Shown: positions 60,039 through 64,000 of the stretch, piece by piece
Layout of the letters: each line of letters begins with the position of its first letter
Numbering within the stretch: the first letter of the stretch is position 1
DNA from: Streptomyces aurantiogriseus
Lineage (GTDB): Bacteria > Actinomycetota > Actinomycetes > Streptomycetales > Streptomycetaceae
Assembly (NCBI RefSeq): GCF_014649375.1
Contig: NZ_BMSX01000031.1
Coordinates: forward strand, 44,171-108,170
Reading direction: 5' to 3'
Length of the DNA stretch: 64,000 nucleotides
Made by a program: the position numbers and the translations under genes
The notes under the pieces: model-generated
Databases searched by the model: none
What the model was told of the DNA's origin: nothing
Seen by the model: the letters and a program-made list of their open reading frames with translations, nothing else

Positions 60039-61538
60039 ATGACGCACCCGCACGGCGCCCACCCCGCCGACGCCCCGGTGGACCGACCGCTCCAGGTGGA
60101 GACGCACGGCCTGGACGTGATCCGGGACAGCGAACGCAAGGGCACACCGCGCACGCTGTTCTGGCCCTGGTTCGGGGCGAACGTCTCCATCCTCGGCCTC
60201 AGCTACGGCGCGTTCGCCCTCGGCTTCGGCATCTCCTTCTGGCAGGCCCTGATCGCCGGTGTGACCGGCATCGTCTTCTCGTTCCTGCTCTGCGGGTTCG
60301 TCGCGGTCGCCGGCAAGCGCGGCTCCGCGCCGACGATGGTGCTGAGCCGCGCCGCCCACGGGGTGCGCGGCAACCGCCTGCCCTCGACGATCTCCTGGAT
60401 GCTCACCGTCGGCTGGGAGACCGTCCTCGTCTCCCTCGCCGCCCTGGCCACGGCGACCGTGTTCGACCGGCTCGGCTGGGGCGGCGGCACCGGCACCAAG
60501 GTCCTGGCGCTGATCCTGGTGGCCGCGCTGACCGTCGTCGTCGGCGTCATGGGCTTCGACCTGATCATGCGCCTGCAGACCGTGATCACCGTGGTGACGG
60601 GCGTGCTCACGCTCGTCTACGTGGGGCTCGTCGCCGACCACGTCCACTGGAGCGCCGTCAGTGCGATCCCCGCCGGTACCGCCCAGGAGTTCATCGGCGC
60701 GCTGGTGTTCATGATGACCGGCTTCGGCCTCGGCTGGGTCAACGCCGCCGCGGACTACTCCCGCTACCTGCCGCGTTCCTCCTCCGGCCGGGGCGTGATC
60801 GGCTGGACCACCTTCGGCGCCTCCCTCGCCCCCCTGCTCCTGCTGGTGTTCGGCCTCCTGCTCGCCGGCTCCTCCGAGACGCTCTCCACGGCCGTCGCCG
60901 GTGACCCGATCGGCGCGCTGACGACGATCCTGCCGACCTGGTTCCTGGTGCCGTTCGCCGTGGTCGCCGTCCTCGGCCTGGTCGGCGGCGCCGTCCTCGA
61001 CATCTACTCCTCCGGTCTGGCCCTGCTCTCCGCCGGCGTGCGCATCCCGCGCCCCCTGGCAGCCCTCCTCGACGGCATCCTGATGATCGCCGGCTCGATC
61101 TACATCGTCTTCTTCGCCGACGACTTCCTCGGCCCGTTCATGGGCTTCCTCACCACCCTCGGCGTCCCCATCGCCGCCTGGTGCGGCATCATGCTCGCCG
61201 ACCTCGCCCTGCGCCGCCGCGACTACGACGAGGCCGACCTCTACCGCCCCGACGGCCGCTACGGCGACGTACCGGCCCGCCCGCTGGCCCTCACCCTCGC
61301 CGCCACGGCCCTCGGCTGGGGCCTGGTCACCAACGCCTCCGCCGACTGGCTGGAGTGGCAGGGCTACCTCCTCGACCCCTTCGGCCTCGGCGGCAGGTCC
61401 GGCTCCTGGGCCTACGCCAACCTCGGTGTCCTGGCGGCCCTCGCCCTCGGCTTCCTCGGCACTCTCGCCCTGGCGGGCGGCCGAGTCCGAACGCAGGAGG
61501 CCCAGGCGCCCGGCACGGAGCGGGTGGAGCCCGTATGA
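60039..61538 (+). CDS. Purine-cytosine permease family (NCS1) transporter
   Basis: 499 residues from ATG 60039. Twelve membrane helices. FWPWFGANVSILGLSYGAFA, VLSRAAHGVRGNRLPSTISW, GWVNAAADYSRYLPRSSS and GGAVLDIYSSGLALLSAGVR are NCS1 (CodB/FCY2) motifs around the sodium and substrate sites. It imports cytosine, purines, hydantoins or a thiamine-related base. Its stop overlaps the next gene's start (ATGA), so it works with the isochorismatase-family hydrolase. Uptake of an N-heterocycle or amide followed by hydrolysis is a reasonable inference. No thi-box riboswitch was seen upstream. Confidence 0.9.
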   Translation: MTHPHGAHPADAPVDRPLQVETHGLDVIRDSERKGTPRTLFWPWFGANVSILGLSYGAFALGFGISFWQALIAGVTGIVFSFLLCGFVAVAGKRGSAPTMVLSRAAHGVRGNRLPSTISWMLTVGWETVLVSLAALATATVFDRLGWGGGTGTKVLALILVAALTVVVGVMGFDLIMRLQTVITVVTGVLTLVYVGLVADHVHWSAVSAIPAGTAQEFIGALVFMMTGFGLGWVNAAADYSRYLPRSSSGRGVIGWTTFGASLAPLLLLVFGLLLAGSSETLSTAVAGDPIGALTTILPTWFLVPFAVVAVLGLVGGAVLDIYSSGLALLSAGVRIPRPLAALLDGILMIAGSIYIVFFADDFLGPFMGFLTTLGVPIAAWCGIMLADLALRRRDYDEADLYRPDGRYGDVPARPLALTLAATALGWGLVTNASADWLEWQGYLLDPFGLGGRSGSWAYANLGVLAALALGFLGTLALAGGRVRTQEAQAPGTERVEPV

Positions 61539-62077
61539 CCCCGGGCCTGCTCGCCGTCATCGACATGCAGCACGTCTTCGCCGACCCCGCGAGCCCCTGG
61601 GCGACCCCCCGCTTCACCGAGGCCGCGGCAGGCGTACGACGGCTGCTGCCGGCCTTCGGCGCACGCGTCACCTTCACCCGCTTCGTGGCCCCCGAGCAGC
61701 CCACCGGCGCCTGGCGCGCCTACTACGACCAGTGGCCCTTCGCCCGGCAACCCCCGGACGCGCCCCTGTGGCACCTGACGGACGAGTTCGCCACCCTGGC
61801 CCACGACGTCCTGGACGCCCCCACGTTCGGCAAGTGGACCCCCCACCTCGCCGCACGCGTCGCCCAGGAGGGCCGACTCGTCCTGACCGGCGTCAGCACC
61901 GACTGCTGCGTCCTGTCCACGGCGCTCGCCGCGGCCGACGCGGGCGCCGAGGTGCTCGTGGTCGCCGACGCCTGCGCGGGCGCGGACGACGACTCCCATG
62001 ACAAGGCGTTGCAGATCATGGATCTGTACAGGCCGCTGGTGAGGGTCACGAGGGTCGCGGAACTGCTTCGCGCGTGA
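61535..62077 (+). CDS. Isochorismatase-family cysteine hydrolase
   Basis: 180 residues from ATG 61535 (overlapping the permease stop). The catalytic triad is visible: Asp in LLAVIDMQHVFAD (residue 10), Lys in APTFGKWTPHLA and Cys in GVSTDCCVLSTALAAAD. Family members hydrolyse amides, ureido acids or isochorismate; those beside NCS1 permeases often act on nicotinamide, hydantoin-derived carbamoyl or pyrimidine breakdown products. The exact substrate is open. Confidence 0.9.
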   Translation: MTPGLLAVIDMQHVFADPASPWATPRFTEAAAGVRRLLPAFGARVTFTRFVAPEQPTGAWRAYYDQWPFARQPPDAPLWHLTDEFATLAHDVLDAPTFGKWTPHLAARVAQEGRLVLTGVSTDCCVLSTALAAADAGAEVLVVADACAGADDDSHDKALQIMDLYRPLVRVTRVAELLRA

Positions 62078-62165
62078 GCGGGGCACGTCGCGACGCGGAT
62101 CCGACGGGGCTCATACCCGGCCGGGCGCGGATCCGGGGCCTCGTATCCGGCGGCGAGACCAGCGG

Positions 62166-62233
62166 CCCAGGGGCGCGGGGCTGTATCGACATGCGGCTCC
62201 GCCGCGCGGGCGCGACCAGCCCCCGACGGCCCG
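62166..62233. repeat. Streptomyces intergenic hairpin element
   Basis: A nested structure: outer stem GGGGCTG (62177-62183)/CAGCCCC (62217-62223), inner stem GCGGC (62193-62197)/GCCGC (62201-62205). The layout GGGGCTG-TATCGA-ATGCGGCTCCGCCGC...CAGCCCC recurs between genes in many Streptomyces genomes. It may act as terminator or RNA-processing signal downstream of the isochorismatase gene. No gene is seen in 62078-62346. Confidence 0.6.
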
Positions 62234-62346
62234 CGGCCGACCGACAACGGACGACGAAGCGGCGAATGGCTCGAACCCCGATTGACCCCAGCGGGAGCGG
62301 GTACGCGAGGCCGGACCGTCCAACCACCGCTACCTGGGGAGCTGCC

Positions 62347-62745
62347 ATGGAGACACCCGCCCACGACGCCAACGCCACCCCCGCCGCGCGGGCGCTGGAC
62401 GCCCTGGCCCGGGACACCGGGGACACGGCGGCCCTGGACACGCTCGCACACTCCGACGTCCTGGTGCCCGTGCCCGACGACGCCACCGACGAGGACGTCA
62501 CCAACCCCAGCACGCTGGCGCTGCCGGTGCTGGAGCAGCCCGGCAGCGCGCCCGTGGTGCCGGTGTTCACCTCCGAGCCGGAGATGGCCGACCTGCTGCC
62601 GGGTGTCGCCCGCTACCGCGTGGTGCCGCTCGGCGCGCTCGCCCAGCAGTGGCCGGAGGGCGAACTCTCGCTCTCGATCGACGCGGCCGGCGACCACCCG
62701 CTGACCCTCACCTCGGAGGGAGTGCGCACCCTGCTGGCCCGGTGA
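62347..62745 (+). CDS. SseB N-terminal domain-like protein
   Basis: 132 residues from ATG 62347 behind GGGGAG. ALDALARDTGDTAALDTLAH then VLVPVPDD, VVPVFTSEPEMADLLPGVA and YRVVPLGALAQQWPEGELS follow the SseB N-terminal pattern, common as small cytosolic proteins in Streptomyces. It is predicted cytoplasmic and acidic with no signal peptide. Function is unknown in actinobacteria. The hairpin GGAGCGG/CCGCTCC at 62765-62791 follows. Confidence 0.75.
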   Translation: METPAHDANATPAARALDALARDTGDTAALDTLAHSDVLVPVPDDATDEDVTNPSTLALPVLEQPGSAPVVPVFTSEPEMADLLPGVARYRVVPLGALAQQWPEGELSLSIDAAGDHPLTLTSEGVRTLLAR

Positions 62746-62764
62746 GTCACAGGGCCTCGCAGCG

Positions 62765-62791
62765 GGAGCGGACGCGCCCAGCGCCCGCTCC
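62765..62791. terminator. Hairpin after the SseB-like gene
   Basis: GGAGCGG (62765-62771) pairs with CCGCTCC (62785-62791), with inner GCGC/GCGC pairing and a two-base bulge. Confidence 0.45.
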
Positions 62792-62908
62792 TCTCATGTC
62801 GGCCGTGAACGGGCGGGGAAACCGCTTGCGCCGCGAGGGCGGCCCCTGGAGGATCTTGCTGCCGAAGGAGAAGCCATCGGCCACTCGTCGACCCCTGGGG
62901 GACACCAC

Positions 62909-63502
62909 ATGAGACTGACCCGCGCGGCTCTCGCCTTATCCGCAGGCACCCTTGCCCCGGCCCTGCTGCTCTCGGCGCCGTCCTTCGCCGCCGCCGCGAC
63001 CCCCTCGCCGGTCACGGCGTCGGCCGCGACGGCCGCGGGCACGGAGTCGCCGTACGACTCGATGTCGGAGGACGACCTCCGTATCGAGATCCTCCGGATC
63101 CTGGCGGACGAGAGCACCGGCAAGGGTGTGCGCCGGGAGGCCCAGGAGGCGCTCGACGGCACCGTCGAGGATCTGCGCCACTTCCTGAAGACGGGCCGCT
63201 GGATCGCCCAGGACGAGGACAACGCCTTCGCCATCGCCAGGATCCTGGCCGACCCCACCATCGGCAAGGCCGTGTACCGGGAGGCCCAGAAGGCCCTCGA
63301 CGGCACCGCCGCGGACCGGGCCGCCTTCCTGGAGACCGGCCTCCGGCTCGCCCAGGCAGAGGACGATCGCGTCGCCATCGCGAGGATCCTGGCGCGCCCC
63401 GGCATCAGCGCCGCCCTGCGCGCGGCGGCCGGGAAGGCGCTGGAGGGCACCCCGGAGGAGATGCGCCACTTCCTGGAAGTCGGCCAGTACGAGGTGGACT
63501 AG
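62909..63502 (+). CDS. Secreted ALF-repeat protein
   Basis: 197 residues from ATG 62909. Signal peptide MRLTRAALALSAGTLAPALL with cleavage after a PSFAAAA stretch. The mature protein holds three ALF-type helical repeats of about 40 residues, each with (I/V)ARILADP-type start, a small-residue turn and EALDGT/KALDGT/KALEGT, then LRHFLKTG or MRHFLEVG. ALF repeats are exported actinobacterial modules of unknown role, often attached to toxin-like domains; here they stand alone. Leu10 is encoded by TTA (62936-62938), so translation should depend on bldA tRNA and be limited to late growth. Confidence 0.85.
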   Translation: MRLTRAALALSAGTLAPALLLSAPSFAAAATPSPVTASAATAAGTESPYDSMSEDDLRIEILRILADESTGKGVRREAQEALDGTVEDLRHFLKTGRWIAQDEDNAFAIARILADPTIGKAVYREAQKALDGTAADRAAFLETGLRLAQAEDDRVAIARILARPGISAALRAAAGKALEGTPEEMRHFLEVGQYEVD

Positions 63503-63509
63503 CCGACGC

Positions 63510-63899
63510 TCAGCCGCTCAGCGTCCGCTCCAGCGCCGCCCGCTGGAGCGGCAGCACCTCGGAGTGCAGGTCGCGGCCCTTGCGGGTGAGGGCGACCCAC
63601 ACCCCGCGCCGGTCCTCCACGCAGACGGAACGCTCCACCAGACCGTCCTTCTCCAGCCGGCCGATGAGGCGGGACAGCGCGCTCTGGCTGAGGTGCACCC
63701 GCCCGACGAGGTCCAGCACCCGGCACTGGTCGCCCTGCCGGGGCGTCTCGGAGGCGAGGATGTCGAGCACCTCGAAGTCGCTCGCGCCGAGGCCGTGCGG
63801 ATGCAGCACCCGGTCGATCTCGCACATCGTGCGCGCGTGCACCGACAGGATGTCCCGCCACTGCTCCTCGAGGCCCGCCCCGGCCGTCTTCACTGCCAT
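63510..63899 (-). CDS. MarR-family transcriptional regulator
   Basis: 129 residues from ATG 63899. Winged HTH: HPHGLGASDFEVLDILASET, LVGRVHLSQSALSRLIGRLE (recognition helix) and SVCVEDRRGVWVALTRKGRD (wing). It is short at the C-terminus compared with 140-150 residues for typical members. It converges on the ALF gene with 7 bases between the stops. Its own promoter region holds TTGtttacagtgCAA, a MarR-like site, so autoregulation is likely. Confidence 0.9.
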   Translation of the reverse strand: MAVKTAGAGLEEQWRDILSVHARTMCEIDRVLHPHGLGASDFEVLDILASETPRQGDQCRVLDLVGRVHLSQSALSRLIGRLEKDGLVERSVCVEDRRGVWVALTRKGRDLHSEVLPLQRAALERTLSG

Positions 63900-63930
63900 A
63901 CCCGCACGGTAACACCGATGACATCATTTG

Positions 63931-63960
63931 TTTACAGTGCAACTAGTAGTGCTTGGTCAG
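63931..63960 (-). promoter_or_regulatory. Possible promoter/operator of the MarR gene
   Basis: On the minus strand CTGACC (63960-63955) and TGTAAA (63936-63931) are 18 bases apart, overlapped by a TTG-N9-CAA dyad at 63929-63943. The sequence from 63945 to the window end is not assigned. Confidence 0.35.
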
Positions 63961-64000
63961 GTTCGTTTGTGGGTGGCGTGTCTGTTTGGCTGTGGGTGTC

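Overview
The window is high-GC actinobacterial chromosome, almost certainly from Streptomyces. The signs are strong third-position G/C bias, GTG starts and ATGA/GTGA stop-start overlaps, Tat-exported carbohydrate enzymes, SPW, ALF-repeat, WYL and DUF2071 family proteins, a hairpin element that recurs between Streptomyces genes, and rare TTA codons of the bldA-controlled kind. No rRNA, tRNA or CRISPR array was seen. Gene content is that of an accessory or arm-like region: regulators, secreted enzymes, transport, mobile-element debris and several decayed genes.

Layout. 1-419 is the 5' part of an acyl-CoA carboxylase beta subunit. 0.7-10.1 kb holds an SPW membrane protein, a Tat-exported glycosidase-like protein under a LacI-type palindrome, a decayed sugar isomerase, a flavin hydroxylase, an orphan LuxR-type response regulator, a secreted M19 dipeptidase-like protein with an F5/8C domain, a TetR regulator and small conserved proteins. 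10.1-21.9 kb is one long minus-strand block of eleven intact genes for a heptose-containing, probably carbamoylated surface glycan: UDP-glucuronate decarboxylase-like enzyme, carbamoyltransferase, GmhB, GmhA, HldE and six glycosyltransferases, nearly all coupled by 4-bp overlaps. The hldE/GT9 junction is duplicated in tandem and carries a GT9 remnant.

22-30.8 kb contains a hemerythrin-like protein, an MFS exporter, two unknown proteins separated by short tandem repeats, a WYL regulator divergent from an epoxide hydrolase, LuxR and methyltransferase remnants, and 6-phosphogluconate dehydrogenase. 30.9-34.2 kb is mobile-element debris: a Y-family polymerase fragment, ISL3 and IS5-type transposase tails, and an IS3 element inserted into an older, decayed IS3 element. 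34.5-39.3 kb has a large XRE-nSTAND-WD40 protein with a TTA codon, divergent from a secreted necrosis-inducing (NLP) protein.

40.1-56 kb is an L-fucose utilisation locus. A Tat-exported GH29 alpha-L-fucosidase can release fucose, and an ABC transporter (binding protein, ATPase, permease) can import it. A nine-gene coupled operon encodes the non-phosphorylating route: mutarotase, fucose dehydrogenase (AKR), fuconolactonase, fuconate dehydratase, ketodeoxyfuconate dehydrogenase (SDR) and diketo-deoxyfuconate hydrolase, giving pyruvate plus L-lactate. The same operon carries lutABC, which would oxidise the lactate to a second pyruvate. A FadR/GntR regulator closes the locus. A 13-bp word is repeated just downstream of both divergent promoters, and a 10/13 match overlaps the predicted start of the fucosidase transcript, which suggests one regulon.

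56.5-64 kb contains a long-form GAPDH, a DUF4231-like membrane protein, a DUF3291 protein with a striking dyad and a broken MerR gene, a cytosine/purine permease coupled to an isochorismatase-family hydrolase, an SseB-like protein, a secreted ALF-repeat protein with a TTA codon, and a MarR regulator.
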